DNA of 64,000 bases from Pogonophryne albipinna (taxonomy: Eukaryota > Chordata > Actinopteri > Perciformes > Artedidraconidae). This document shows positions 1-12,934 of this stretch, in pieces. The stretch lies in NCBI GenBank assembly GCA_028583405.1, contig CM053247.1, forward strand, positions 12,640,063 through 12,704,062. The letters run 5' to 3'. The notes beneath the pieces were generated by a model that did not search any database, was not told the DNA's origin, and worked only from the letters and a program-made list of their open reading frames with translations. Every line of letters starts with the position of its first letter. The first letter of the stretch is position 1. The translations under genes were made by a program, and so were the position numbers.

Positions 1-45
1 AGGTGGTTTGTGAACCCCCAGACTGGCAGTCATATCCAACATAAT

Positions 46-227
46 GAAAGAGCTACAGTAGGTCGACCGTCAAAGGACATGTCTGTAGACTGAGAGGAAA
101 CCGTACAGAGAGTTTGTTGGAGGAACACCTCAAGGTTCTTGAATGGTCATCTTGGCTTGGCTCTGCTCACCCTGATGGACTGCTTGGACGCTTGTTCAAG
201 GATATACACAAAACCTTTCCAGTCTGA
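46..227 (+). other. Possible terminal exon or decayed coding fragment
   Basis: A frame without stops runs from about position 46 to a TGA at 225-227. The peptide is basic and leucine-rich (for example RTESLLEEHLKVLEWSSW) and ends in HKTFPV. A CAG at 57-59 could be a splice acceptor, and an AATAAA poly(A) signal lies at 338-343, about 110 bases after the stop, which is the arrangement of a last exon with a short 3' UTR. I do not recognise the protein, and the window edge cuts the upstream side. It could equally be a decayed transposon or retrogene end. The frame is short enough to occur by chance. Confidence 0.25.
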
Positions 228-337
228 GTGACATTATGTCTTACCAAGTCTTTCATTTATGTCAGAGAAAAGCTTTTATGTTTAAATATGTGTATCAGTC
301 ATACTAAATAGTCATTATTTTGAGTCCTTCATGTGTG

Positions 338-343
338 AATAAA
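338..343 (+). promoter_or_regulatory. Candidate poly(A) signal AATAAA
   Basis: A canonical AATAAA followed within 30 bases by T-rich DNA. It is the natural partner of the candidate terminal exon ending at 227. On its own the hexamer is common in AT-rich DNA. Confidence 0.3.
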
Positions 344-484
344 ATGTTTTGCTTGGCTCTTTTGCATCTTACTTTGCATTTCATGTGTAAAATGTGTATT
401 TGGTAAGCGTGAATATTATAACTCATTCATAAATGGACATAATATTAAACTTAAAAACAACGCACCCTTTCAGTAGTTATACAT

Positions 485-1192
485 AGGGATGCATACCGGT
501 ATCCGGTATTACCGAAATACCGGTTACTGGTGGCTACGGTATACCGTACCGAAATCAGCTCCGGTTTCGATACTTTAAAAAAAAAAAAAACTCTTTTTTT
601 TACATTTTTTAAAAGTGAGTCCGTGGCCCGTGATGGCGGGTGTTATAAATTAGATTGCATAATCGTTTTTCTTCATATTTTATGTATTTTTCATTGTTTG
701 TTCAATACTAGAAAGGTAAAAGTCCCATAAAAAGGACTGTGATGGGATTTGTTTTCTCTCACCAGTGAAGGTAAATGTTGATTTTAAAGATGAGATTTGT
801 TGTGATCTCATGAACATTATTCTATTATGTATTTGTTCTCTAGTCGAATCTCAGGTTTAACATTCATTATAACGGTGCTATAACGGTCTGTTTGCAGATG
901 TGCTATTCACGCGGCACACCTGATGGCGGGTGTTATAAAAGATATTCCATAATCGGTTTTCTTCATATTTTTTATGTATCTTTCATTGTTTGTTCAGTAC
1001 TAAAAGGTCCAAGAAGTCCCACAATTGAATTTAATATTCATTTGACATGTTAACTATATCGTAAAGCGCTTCATGGGAGTAATTGTGGGATGATACATTT
1101 TCAAAGTATCACGATATGTATCGGTTGAGTATCGGTATCGTTCAGTGGTATCGGTATCGGTATCGTAAAAAAGTCAACGATATGCATCCCAC
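485..1192. mobile_element. hAT-type non-autonomous element, 8-bp TSD
   Basis: The element starts AGGGATGCAT and ends ATGCATCCCA(C), so its ends are inverted copies. It is flanked by a perfect 8-bp duplication TTATACAT at 477-484 and 1193-1200, the TSD length of hAT transposons. The ends continue into imperfect inverted tracts rich in CCGGTAT and CGGTATCG repeats. Two internal stretches near 625-715 and 920-1010 are diverged direct repeats (both contain GATGGCGGGTGTTATAAA). No transposase fragment was recognised. Confidence 0.85.
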
Positions 1193-1223
1193 TTATACAT
1201 GTTAGTGAATCATCAATGTGTTT

Positions 1224-1586
1224 CACACTTTACAATAAGGCTCCCTTTTGGCAGTTATAAATGTTAGTGACTCATTCATAAATGGTCATAAGAGATGCCA
1301 AGAAAAATCAAGATGGAATGGGGAGAGAATCAACTCAGTGAACAACAGATACCAAGGATGCTGGCTGATGAAGAAGACGAAGTAAGCTGGTAGCCAATAT
1401 AAGGCTTAGCAGTACATATAAATGTGGGCTCACTATTTGGCAAGCGACCGGTCACAGTTGCCCTGTTTATCTCATGTCTTAAAAAAACGTATTAATGATT
1501 TATAAAGTGTTCACAACCTAATTAATAAATTAATTACAAACTATTCGTAAACCCTTTATAAGGGTAGTCTTATTGTAAAGTGGTAC
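1224..1586. mobile_element. Small TIR element (MITE), CACTTTACAATAAG ends
   Basis: The left end at 1224-1245 and the right end at 1561-1586 are inverted copies sharing the core CACTTTACAATAAG. The interior is AT-rich and has no reading frame of note. The ends resemble those of the large palindromic element at 45319-49149 (GGTAACACTTTA), so the two may be distant relatives. No clean TSD could be read. Confidence 0.65.
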
Positions 1587-4500
1587 CGAAGAATGATATT
1601 CCAAATAACTTTTGCATTTGTATATGAAAGAAATAACAAAATATTGGAAATACCTCAGGCTCCCCAACATAAAACCTGTTTGTATAAATGCTGTCTTATT
1701 CCATTACATGGACAGATGGCAAAGACACTGTAATTCTTATCAAATTAAGCAGGTGTGCATTTGCTCGAGGTAAAATGCTGGGATATTTCTCGAAGGTCAG
1801 CTTCTCAAAGGCAACTGATACCCCTGACTGGCCGTTTTTTTACTTGTCATCCATTTTGGAAAATGGCAAGAGGAGGCTGATCAATCAAGTGCCGTCAAAA
1901 GGGCAAATGGAAAAAAAGGCCAAACCATAGCCCTGATCCTCTATATCGACTGCTTGTATTACAGAGGATCACCCTCCAGGCTCTCTGTTTGGACATTACT
2001 CTTTTCCTATCTTAAGATGATAAACTCCAGAATACAAACCTGCTTGTCTGCCAATTTGTAAAACTATCAAACTGGCTGAATTAAACAAAGCATCTGTTCC
2101 GCATTATTGAATTTTTTTTTTGAAAGTTGTAAAATTGATTTATTCCAACATCAAACAATATACTGTATATTTCCTCCGGCAGACGGATCCAAAGCAGTAC
2201 TTGATCATGCATGCAGTAATGGATCATTTGTAACAGCTACATTTTTTAAATCAGATAGTGTGTATCTGTCTTGTTATTTTTGTATCTGTCTTACCCTAAG
2301 GAGGTACAAATACTGTATGTTGATGGTAGACATACTTTAAATTCAAACTTTCACTATAAACACTGTCATTATTACAACAGTAAGTATATCATTGTTTGGC
2401 AAGATGCTCAAATCCAAATTAATTGGAATTACGCTCCCAACTTTATATAAATGTATTCGTTTTCGGGTCAGCTGTGGAGTTTTTGACATCTTCTGGCGTG
2501 GAGCTTGATAGCTATAGGCTTGATAACTGTAGTAGCATCATTTGAATAACGGCTCATACATTTGAAGCAAGCAAACTACAAAAGTTAGCACTATATTTGG
2601 ACATTTTGAAATATTCAGGATCAAACGTTGTGCTAACTCTTCTAAGTGTCAGTCCTCTCTGGATCATTCAGCATGGTTGTGTAAGCGGTTTTTGATCATT
2701 ACAGTCAATAATTCTCCTTGAGACATTGAATTCTGTTTTAGTGGTGAATACATTTCACATCGTTACATCATGGGTCAGATTGTACACGGGGAGAAACATG
2801 TCAACTCACCACAGCAAATCACGGCATTCATTCCGAAGGCTTTTAGTACAGCTCATGCATTTTCCAATTACACTCCAGTGTCAGGCTGCTGTAATGTAAA
2901 CGCATAGTTAGCAGTCATCCATTTTGATTCTCGAAGCTTTAATGAAGTAATGAATCACCATAGGACTTTGTTATTTCCCTGCCTATTGTAAATCCAGGAA
3001 GTAATACATATTTTCAGCTCTTGGAACAGGTTTAATTATTGAAGCTCACAAAGCCGATGATTGCACTCAATAAAAAGTCCTCCAAGGGCTATGTGTGATA
3101 TTAATGAAAACAAATAAACATGACAAAAATATTTATAGTGGCACCACTCGTTGGCATAACTGAAATATATCGCTGGACAGAACAGTAACACGTGTATACA
3201 GCAACTCCTTATAAATAGTATTGAATGTGATTAGTCAATGCTTTAATATCTTAAATATGAATGAGTGTATCAAAAGTCTTAATGTACAGCAATCACTTTG
3301 TTGTTCCATTATTAGGATGGTTGCAAAGAGCGCATGGATTGAGCATGCAGTCTCTTTTGTCAACTTAAGGCATGCATGAAATATTAACTGTTGTACCCAG
3401 ACATGTACAGCACAACACATGCCTAAATACGCTCTCATGCATGCATTTATTGATGGGAATATAAAAGCAACATATATATGCATGATGCCAAACAGGCTGT
3501 CGCTGTGCTATAAGCGGTGTAAGCACATCTAAGACTGTGCTAGTTTTCTCAGAATTCCCCTAAATAAAACTATTCATCATACAATCTCCTATGTTTACAA
3601 ATACACATAATTACTTAAAGTGCGGTGTAGACACAGTAGGACTCATATAGTGAAAAGGACTTGCATTATTAATGGCGGTGTAAATTCCTATCGTAAAAGC
3701 CCCAGTGCTTGATTCAGAAAACAGGGATATTTCCTGCCGAATGAAGCTGTGTTGCAGTATTGATCTAAATGTTGGATAACTACATTCAATTTGTGAAATG
3801 AAGAACTTCTTCTGCCACAATCTATAGTGCTATAATCACAACTCCATTCACTGACATGCCATTTTCCTCCATCAACTAAACAGCGCACAATTCACTGGTA
3901 CACGTAAACCACGTGCGCAGCTTTGAGATGTCTTGGCATTTGCAGAGTTTTGGCCCTGCTACGTTTCAGAAAATGGACAATCAATTTTACCTTGGTGTCT
4001 CCTGTTTCTAATCCCCTACCTTCGTTCTTGCTCGAAACAGTTCGGGTTCGGTACACTCCCTCTGCTCAATGGTTTTTGCCCTATCAGGTGCACTCGGGAT
4101 CGAATGTCGGCACTGTCAGGCAGCTTGTCTCAGAGCAGGATGATGAGGAGCAGACAGTTCTCTTCTCTTCATTCGGTCCTATTATCCTTCAAATTGTCTT
4201 GCATTTGCTCCGTTACCTCCATGCTGTGATCTGAAATGAATAGAAATCCTAGCTATTACACACAAATTAATTTCCAAAGGCTTAATTATGTATAAAAGAC
4301 CATATTACATGTTGTGTTATACTCGTTATCAGTTGAATACAAAGAAATATGAGAGACCTGTATCAAATGTATCAAAAGCACTTGAGGGTGAAAGCCTTAT
4401 ATCTGATACCTTTGAACAAATTTGTCCAATTTCACACAGTTTAGCAGTATTAATTTTGATGGCTACAGTGGAATATTTTATATTCTATCTTCTTACAATT

Positions 4501-5509
4501 CTGCGACAATGTCCTTTCAACATACGGCTACTGTGATAAAGACGTTACATGTCGGAATGAAGATTTCAGAAATCCTTCTGTACAGTCTGAATAAATAAAG
4601 CCTCGTCAATCATCCCCAAACTGACATGTTGTAAAATGCCTCATTAATGGCTTAATGAATCACAATATAAAAGGCGTTGCCATCTCTCCCGCCTGGCTAT
4701 AGATGTGCATGTCACTTTTATTGATCTGGCCTGTACGTGTTGATATATAGTTTCAATCTAAATGCGTTCAGTGAAGGTTTTTATGGGTGTTTGCAGGGAA
4801 GGACATTTATATGGGGTTGTTTGAGCTCACCTCTAGTCAAGTGATTTTGTCATCAGGGTTTTCTAGGACAAATCTGCCCCTCTGTCATTAAAAATAATCA
4901 CTGGTTAGGGAAAAAGACGGAAAAATGAAAGGGCACTGCATGTTTTATTAATAAATCCTGCAACAATCACTCCTTGTCTGCAAGAAGTAACAAAAAGAAC
5001 GAGCTGGAATACAAATGATCCTATTCATGAGTTTTTCTCTAATATTTGCAGACAAAAGCACTGTTATTATAAGCATGATATAACCTCTGCGTCGCCAAAA
5101 TGGCTAATTCACTCCTTTTTTAACTTGTGTTTACCTTTCATGAGATTGCTGTAATGTAAAAAGATCAATACTCCATCCACGAGGGTGAATACCGAAATCA
5201 ATTGATGTTACAATGTAATGGATGTGAAACAGCCAGCTGGGGTTAAATACATTCCCTAGACGCCAAATGGTACCTTCACACCTTCACAAGGTCGTCCATA
5301 GAATAACAGGATACTGTTTTCAGTGCCACAGGTAGTTGTTGCTAAATGACCTGCCACATTCCTACAGCAATCGCTCCCCTGTCAGTCAGGCTGCACATAG
5401 TAATTGTACACAATAATGACTTCATAACGGATCACAATCATTGAACTACCAGTATTATACATATTTTCAATTGTTCTTTGGAACACAAAGCTGCTTATTA
5501 CATGTAGTA
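1587..5509. other. AT-rich unique DNA, no gene recognised
   Basis: No inverted ends, tandem arrays or convincing exons were seen. The one exception in composition is 3923-4234, which is less AT-rich and open in two overlapping plus-strand frames of about 100 codons; neither protein is recognised and there is no family motif. The rest is typical teleost intergenic or intronic DNA. Confidence 0.6.
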
Positions 5510-8500
5510 ATCAGCCTGTCCTCCTCCAAAAAACAACCAAATAGGTCGATTGTTCAGCAGCTTATTACGACCTATAGTAGTCACGTTTTAAAGTTTAGCA
5601 CCTCTAGTGGTCGTGTAAGAAACAACAATTGGCGGCATATGGGCTGATGCTCCTGTTGATTGCAAACGCTCCGGAGGGTCGTATATTCACAAATAACCCT
5701 CTCTGGAAAATCCTAGATTTTGGCCATTAAAATACTTTTTTATTAGATTTCTAGCGAGAAGTGTATATTGTAATTTTAGAATCCACGTCCAGTGGATGTG
5801 TAGGATGTATAGTTTGATAGATATTACGAAGATGATTTGAGGTCTCGCCAGGAGAACGTGTATACTATGTCTTTCACCTATTAATTTCTATTGACGGCAG
5901 CGTCCATGTAAAGTTGGCGTCAACCCTCATCGGTCTCGAAGTTTTCATAATAAAACTTGAAGAATTCCCCACACTGTCAAATTACTTTACAGTGATATCT
6001 GCAGTACTCATCCACTAAAAAACATCAGTTTATCCTTGTTAATTACACAACATTGATTGGTTTAAATGGTGTACAATGCTTTTGTGTTTTTAACCTAGCA
6101 TAACTAGGGCCAAATGGGTGGGTGGAGGGGGTCTGGAGGACGGGTTTGGGCTGACAGCACGGGGGCACAGCAGAGGACCAGGAAGGGGTCTCAGGCGGTT
6201 GGCCCGGGGGCAAGGCAGAGTTCTAGAAGGGGCGAAGGCCACAGCGGGCGAACTCAGGGGGCCGGGCATGAGGGTGAAGGCAGCGGCTGGGAGAGTCAAG
6301 GGGCTGGGCTCGAGGGTGAAAGCCGCTGAGGAACTCAGGAGGCCGGGCACAAGGACGGGCAAGAAGGCGGCGACAGGACAGCTCCGGAGGACGGACAGGA
6401 CGCAATGGGAACCCTCCAGTGTCAGCTGGATCGCCTGTTGTTAATTGATAAGCCTGAAACATGCACTTGTCAAGGTTCAGAGGCACATTTTGCAAATAAG
6501 GCAGTAGCCATCGATAATCTGAAGATAAGATATACTTTATTGGTCCTAAATTGGGGAATATTTTTGTTCCAGCAGCATGTACAACATGCAATTTATTGTT
6601 ACTTTGTAATTCTACTCCACTACAATTCAGAGGTTAACCTGGTATTTTTACTACACTACATTTATTTTAGTTACTTTGCAGATTCTGATTAATGATGTGA
6701 AATATAAACAACCCTTAAATCAGACTTTAGTTACACCTGAGTACAATTCAGGGAAGGTGATAGTCAAGTGCCAAAATAAACGATGCAATATATTAGATGT
6801 TAAGTACTTTGTCAGGCTTAATATTTATCTGTAGATACCCCCAACGTTTTTTTTCTTATTCAAAAGAAGACCTTAAAGTATTGTTTAATGTGTAAATAAA
6901 GCCTTATTAGTTTGTCTGTTTTGCACATCCTCCTATTAATATCTTTGGACGTCCTCCACTAGCTGTTTTATTGTAGAGATCACTACAGTATCTTCTTGAT
7001 ATTTTCTATTCTATATTTCTATCATTGACCTTCTACTTTCCCCCTATTTTGTATGTAGGCTACTCTTAATATTTTTTTTTTTTTATCAAATATAACATAT
7101 TCGAAACAAATTCAATAAAGTGCTGAACTATTAGGCGGTGCGGGTTAATAAACTGTCAAGTTTACAGTGTTAACACAATCAATTATACTTTCCAGTATAA
7201 GTTTCCAGTTTAGGTTATGACGGATACATTTTGTTATCCACACTTGTTTTGATATTTGTAACACCAAACCGACAGAAAAGATGGTCTTAACATGACCCAG
7301 TGGTCTAGTTAATAAAACATAATAATATCAAACATAATATTACTATTAACTTCATTGTGAAATTAAAACAGAACGGTAAAGAAAAATACAGTTTCAGTCT
7401 CTCGATTTGAAGCTTATGCATTGTACCATGAACCTGTATAGACCTGTAACAGTCAACTGGTGAGGAGTTGGAAAGGTAGTTTCTGAAGATGTTACAAATA
7501 ACACACAGCATACAATGCCATAACAACTTTGTATTATTAGTGTAGGACACTTATGTGTGTATAACATCTGAAGATTTTCTGAAGTTTTATTCATGTTTTT
7601 CACATCATTTTACAGGATATTGCTATAATATTTCACATATTGTACTTCTACACATTAATATCTGATTTGTAAAACATCATAAACAGAAAGGTATATCCGT
7701 CATTTAACGGTAAGCTATTGACATTCTGATTCCAAAGATGTGTCTCCCATCACCCAAATCCCCTGACTATTCTCTCAACTCAGTATTTACATTCTTATAT
7801 TCAAAGAACATCAGCAATATCTTTTAAAACTATAAGTCCCTTTCTATCAGCTGTGCACCGTTATGGGGTAAATATAGCCTATACCAATTGGATCAAATAT
7901 AAAAGTCAGCCGAATTAGTGTTGATACTGCAAGGAGACGTATTGTGTGAAGAGAAATTGAAGATGTTGTTTAATTGCTGATATATTTATGATTCACGTCA
8001 CATATTCAGTTTCGGTGGCAGTTCTTGGCTCTAGAGAACTACGGCAGATGTGTAATATTTAATGCAGCCGAACCGTGTATTACAATGCCGTTATGTGATG
8101 ACTTTCAAAGAGAAAAGCAAGTAAACTCGGAATAAAGTATATATATATTTTTTAAATGTTTTCGGATTTCATATCGCATAAACACCATATCTCGACGTGC
8201 ATTGTGGCTAAAACATCCAATCACCGAGCTTCAACGATAGCTGAGGATTATGGGTAGTTCGATGTTTTAGCCTATCAAAACCTCTGAAACAATAAATGTG
8301 TCTCTCATAATCGAAAGGGAATAACCTGGGAAAAACACAAAAGTATTGTACACAATTTAAACCAATTAATGTTGTGTAATTAACAAGGATAAACTGATGT
8401 TTTTTAGTGGATGAGTAATGCAGATATAGCTTTAAAATCATTAGACAGTGAGGGGATTACGGTTTTATTATGAAAACTTCGAGACCGAAAAAACTGTTTT

Positions 8501-8893
8501 CACCCCGTGAGGGTTGACGCTAACTTTACATGGACGCTGCCGTCAATAGAAATAAATAGGGGGAAAGACGTAGTATATTCACGTTCTCCTGGCGAGACCT
8601 CAAATAACATTCATAATATCTATCAAACTATAGATCCTACACATCCACTGGAAGTGGATTCTAAAAGTACAATATGCACTTCTCGCTAGAAATCTAATCA
8701 AAAAGCGTTTTAATGGCCAAACTATCCTACAATTTAGGATTTTCCAGAGAGGGTTATTTGTGAATATACGACCCACCGGAGCGTTTGCAGTCAATGGGAG
8801 CACTAGAGGTCGAAAACTTTAAACGTGATTATAGGTCGTAATAAGCGCTTGAACAATCGACCTATTTGGTCGTATGAGTTGGAGGACTTGTTG
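5510..8893. mobile_element. Large TIR element, copy A (type-1 arms)
   Basis: The left arm, about 5510-6090, reappears inverted at about 8200-8893. Landmarks are GACCAAATAGGTCG near each outer end (as AACCAAATAGGTCG on the left), GGGTCGTATATTCAC, TTTGGCCATTAAAAT and ATCCACTAAAAAACATCAG. Copy B at 49552 begins with the same AATCAGCCTGTCCTCCTCC, which fixes the left end. The interior (6760-8165) is shared with copies B and C and partly with D, including the core TGCAGCCGAACCGTGTATTA. No transposase frame is seen, so the element looks non-autonomous. It carries a GC-rich minisatellite at 6111-6410 that copy B lacks. The superfamily is unknown because no clean TSD was read. Confidence 0.75.
6111..6410. 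repeat. GC-rich imperfect minisatellite, unit about 40 bp
   Basis: A sharp G-rich island within AT-rich DNA. GGCCGGGC, GGCTGGGC and GGCCGGGC recur at 6260, 6302 and 6341, each followed by GAG/AAGG-type DNA, so the period is about 39-42 bp. Because stops are rare in such DNA, frames of about 100 codons are open on both strands; they have no recognisable domain. Copy B of the host element lacks this block, so it was gained by copy A or lost from B. Confidence 0.6.
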
Positions 8894-9130
8894 GTAGTTA
8901 TCGGTAAGCACCTTAGACCAATGATGTGGCTATTGAAGCAGTAGTTAAATATGTAATAATAGATCTTATTAATTGTATTATACTTAAGTGTATGTGTCAG
9001 TTGCTAATGTGCATACAAGAGTGTTAGGACCATTTATTACACTTTCTTTGAAGACCACATTAAAAGGGCATCATAGTGGATAATAACACATTTGTATAAA
9101 GCTCCATGAATACCCATCAGTTGTCATTTT
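8894..9130. other. Unique AT-rich spacer
   Basis: Nothing beyond AT-rich single-copy-looking DNA was seen between the end of TIR copy A and the inverted pair that begins near 9131. Confidence 0.5.
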
Positions 9131-10235
9131 TATATTTTTTTCAGTGAGAAAAGGTTAACATAACAAGTGCTGTCACCTAGACATTTAAAAATGAAGCATA
9201 AAAAATTAGTCCCTCTGGAGTAATTACACACCAATGAAAAGGGTAAGTTGTCCATTATACTGTGTTTTACGGGATCATTTAAATAAACCGATAATAACTT
9301 GTTAATTTATAGCTAAGACAATGGCACATAAAAGTGCATGGTGAGGACATTCATAGATAATTATAATTAATTTTAAATGATTCATGACTACACAAAATAG
9401 TAATAAACACACAAAACTTTTTTAAATCAACATTCATTAAACATTATACTGTAGATGCGACTTGTAAAACATATTTCTGATCCTTTTATGGATACTTACG
9501 CTACAGTATAAACTTGATGACTGATGTGGCTGATAATAAAATATGATTATTTTTGTTAGAATGTTTTTGTGTGCAACAGTATAGATTATTTTAATTGAAA
9601 ACATATTATTTTTTATGTACCAAAAAACACTAAAATGCAATATTATCGGTGCATCATAATGTACTTTAGATTTCTCAAAGGGGACATATTATTTACTTGT
9701 ACCTGTTAACATGCTTTCATATTCATAAACACTTCATTTTATCTACATGTCAGGTAATATTCCAATAACGATGAAAAGCATCCATAAGACACTATGTTTG
9801 TTATTAATAACATTTTGTATGTTTAATGACTGTTCTTTTATCGCATCAGAAAGTATTATGTGTAATCATAAATATGAACTGAAAGCAATGAACTTGCTCT
9901 TTCTCTCATCTGTGCCATGCTCTTAGCTATCAATTAGCAAGTTATCAGTTTTGTTAGCCCTTAAAATACAGTGTATTTAGGGGGTAGCAAGTTCGAGTCC
10001 CACTGCAGTCAGCATGTCGTTGTGTCCCTGGGCAGCAAGACACTTCTCAAATTGTTCCTGTGGGGATTGTCCACAGTACTGAATGTAAGTAAGTGGCTTT
10101 GGATAAAAGCGTCTAACAAATGACATGTCATGTAATGTGTAATGAACAACTTACCCTTTTCATTGGAGTGTAATTAGCCCAGACAGTGACAGTGACAGTT
10201 CTTTGTATGTTAACCTTTTCTCACTGAAAGGCACA
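9131..10235. repeat. Inverted-repeat pair around a SINE remnant
   Basis: Bases 9141-9253 (TCAGTGAGAAAAGGTTAACAT, then ACCAATGAAAAGGGTAAGTTG) reappear inverted at 10142-10228 (CAACTTACCCTTTTCATTGG, then ATGTTAACCTTTTCTCACTGA). The order is mirrored, as expected of the two ends of one TIR element of about 1.1 kb. The loop is AT-rich and holds a truncated SINE at 9980-10137. No transposase is visible. Confidence 0.55.
9980..10137 (+). mobile_element. tRNA-derived SINE, 5'-truncated
   Basis: An RNA polymerase III B-box-like AGTTCGAGTCC lies at 9989-9999. It is followed by the body GCATGTCGTTGTGTCCCTGG and the tail GGCTTTGGATAAAAGCGTCT, which is shared by many fish SINEs and LINEs. The A-box part of the head is missing. 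A longer copy of the same family lies on the minus strand at 30050-30235. Confidence 0.75.
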
Positions 10236-11130
10236 AGAAAATGACAACAGATGAATAACAATGATGCACTAAATGTACTGGAAAAATATCCTATAGAAAA
10301 ATAAAGGGTTTTATCCAGAAATATTATATTACAAGATAATTTTCTACCATATTTTCGATCGCCATTTTTTGTATGCAGGTGCTGTAGAGTAGACGACAAA
10401 AAAAGGCTGTATTGTGAGATTGTCCTCACAAGATCCAAATGTAAACCTTAATGTCTGAGCGACGACTTCAAAGTTTCAGTTTTTATATTACATCCCAAGT
10501 TATTACAGGGTTAATGACAAACACAACTGTTATACTGAAATGCACTGATGTATTGTAGCAAGCGTTTAAATGTAAATGTGTCCAGGGCTGTCAGTAACGT
10601 TGGAAAAGTTAACAATGTTGCCCCTAACAGCCAGTAGTGTTTGATTGATGTTCCTATAAATGTGGGATACATGTGATTTATAGGCCTCTGAATTGAAAAT
10701 GATTGTGATTATTTTTTGTCATTCCCTTAAAACTGAATTTTTCTTTGGTTGTATAGGGCATTCACAGGCCTGACCTTTCATATAGCATTTGCCGCTCTCC
10801 TATCGTTGCACCTTTATGTCAATACATCTTATTGTAAGATTGACAAAGACACACAAATACACACACACTTTTACGAAGTGAAAAGTAAAAAAAAGGTTTC
10901 AATCACATCTGATACTGACAACTTAACATTGATCCTGTCGTCTTTTAGTTAGATGGACGTGTCAGGTCACCAAGACAGAATATCAGGATCATGGGTGGTT
11001 ATATTGCTGTTCTAAATGACAAAGAAAAGTCTTTGATCATGTTGAAACTAAGTTAAATGAATTACATCCTGCCTGATTGGTGTTCAAATGTGTGTGTCCT
11101 AGGATGGCAAATGTGTATACTTTTTTTATT
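10236..11130. other. Unique AT-rich DNA, nothing recognised
   Basis: No repeat ends or exon signals were found. Short frames up to about 90 codons occur, without motifs. Confidence 0.5.
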
Positions 11131-11355
11131 TTTTGATATACTTTATTAATCCCCGTGTGGAAATTGTTTCTCTGCATTTGACCCATCCTAGTGTTAGGAG
11201 CAGTGTGCTGCCATTTTGAACGGCACCCGGGGAGCAGTGTAGGGAACGGTGCCTTGCTCAGGGACACCTCGGTAGCGCTTGGTCTTGCTGGGACTTGAAC
11301 TGGTGACCTTCCAGTTGCCAAGCCAAGTCCCTATCGACTTCACCACCACCGCCCC
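11131..11355 (-). mobile_element. tRNA-derived SINE, copy 1 of a second family
   Basis: Read on the minus strand, a head with a B-box-like AGTTCAAGTCC is followed by a body with GAGGTGTCCCTGAGCAAGGC and an end reading ATTAATAAAGTATATCAAA. A second copy at 41670-41874, also on minus, matches along nearly its whole length. Copy 1 has about 20 extra bases in the middle (GGGAGCAGTGTAGGGAACGG region). Not a functional tRNA gene. Confidence 0.8.
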
Positions 11356-12934
11356 ATACTCTGCGTCTGCTTGGCTTACCATTATATTGTTAACCAATTT
11401 CACTACTTATGCTTATACCTTACCAAAAGAAGCAATGAGTGTGAAAAGATAATTAGTCTGAATGTGCTTCTCAGCAATGAGAAAGAAGGGAGATGACTCA
11501 CTCATACAGTATACTTCGATCCTCCGCTTTGGAACAAACGTTCACTGCGTCAGGAAATGATGGAAGTATACAACCACACCATCTCCTTCTCATCACTGCT
11601 GAGATGTGTGCATGCAGTACAGATCAGGCAGGTCCTAGATAGTGTAACTTTAATTATTTTCCATTTTTGAATGACAATAAAGTTCATAAAATAAATTTCT
11701 ATGGCATTCAATATTTATTTTTGTAAAAACAGTTTTTATTTTCTTCTGCCAAATTGCCGTAGACAAGCCATAAATACCTGCTGTGGTTGTTTCTATAGTT
11801 AAATTAATTGTGCTTCCTTATAGGAATCAAAACAAGGGGCTTCATTGGAAAAGGCCTGGATCCTGGACCACATTCTGAATGACTAAACGGTATTAGTGTG
11901 GAACATGTAGAAAGTTATGGCCTGAGTGAATTCATATTTTGTTGTTCCTTATTTATTGATCAGACATATACTTTATATTCTTTTTCAAATAATGGCTTTG
12001 ACTCACTCACCTGCTACGTCATGATTTGGTCAGTGCCCAAATAACCACTGAGTCATTCAGCAATCAGGCATAGCGCCGGAAATGATTCAGTAATCACACC
12101 ATAAATGGCTTTCCTCCAGTACTGTACGTTGAATAATGTTAGGAGGATATACAGTACACTTAAAATAGATCACAATAATATAACCTGTTCCAAGCATCCT
12201 CTCTTCTATCTCTGCCCATCTCTGGCCCCTCCAGGGATGAGTAGGAGGCTGAATCTGCCCTACACTGAGCCAACAAGTAATGTACTCTTCTTAATGTTGT
12301 TCCATCCTTTCATAACGTGTTGTGAAAGCAGGAGATGATAGATATTGAGCAGCTAATGTTAGAAACTGGACAAGCTGTAAATGCTGCATCCTGAGTGAGG
12401 AAGCTCTCCCAGTGTGTTTCTGAGGTCACAGACAACTCTGTAAAATACTCTATTCAGCTGTTTGTATAAAACATCCTTCTATTTTGTATTTTAATCCTGT
12501 CTCATAAACCAAAAAAAACATTGTTTCCATGCAACTAAAATGCATTATCTCCTAAATCATGGTGGCAGTATGATTGAAGTTGTAAAACTCCTTGGTTAGC
12601 TAAAAGAACATGTTTTTTGGATGAAAAAAATGTGATGTGATGTTGACCACTAGTTTTATAAGGGACACAAACACCGGTTTCCATGGTAAAGTCCTGTGTT
12701 TGTTTGATCCACACGCCCACCCAGTTGTCCTCCATATTATTAGTAATGTGTTGGTGACAACAAAAGTAATCCAGTTAAAAAATACAATTTCATTGAAAAA
12801 TAATTGACAATTCAGTTATTTTGTATGGGAGTATAATTGAAAGGAGACCTTGCTATGTATTGTGCCATTGGTATTTGGCTACATTCACATCAAATCAGGC
12901 ACAGCGGCCTCCAAGATACTCCATGACGATTATT
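11356..12934. other. Mostly unique DNA with one small hairpin element
   Basis: Apart from the 143-bp inverted element at 11466-11608, no repeat or exon was recognised. Frames are short and without motifs. Confidence 0.5.
11466..11608. repeat. Small inverted element (hairpin/MITE-like)
   Basis: CTCAGCAATGAGAAAGAAGG near 11468 is mirrored by CTTCTCATCACTGCTGAG near 11588-11605, and AGTATACTTC is mirrored by GGAAGTATAC further in. The unit would fold into a long imperfect hairpin. No clear TSD. Confidence 0.5.

Noticed and set aside
6090..6591. Several frames of 70-122 codons on both strands
   Set aside because: Low stop density in the GC-rich minisatellite explains them. They disagree in strand and have no domain.
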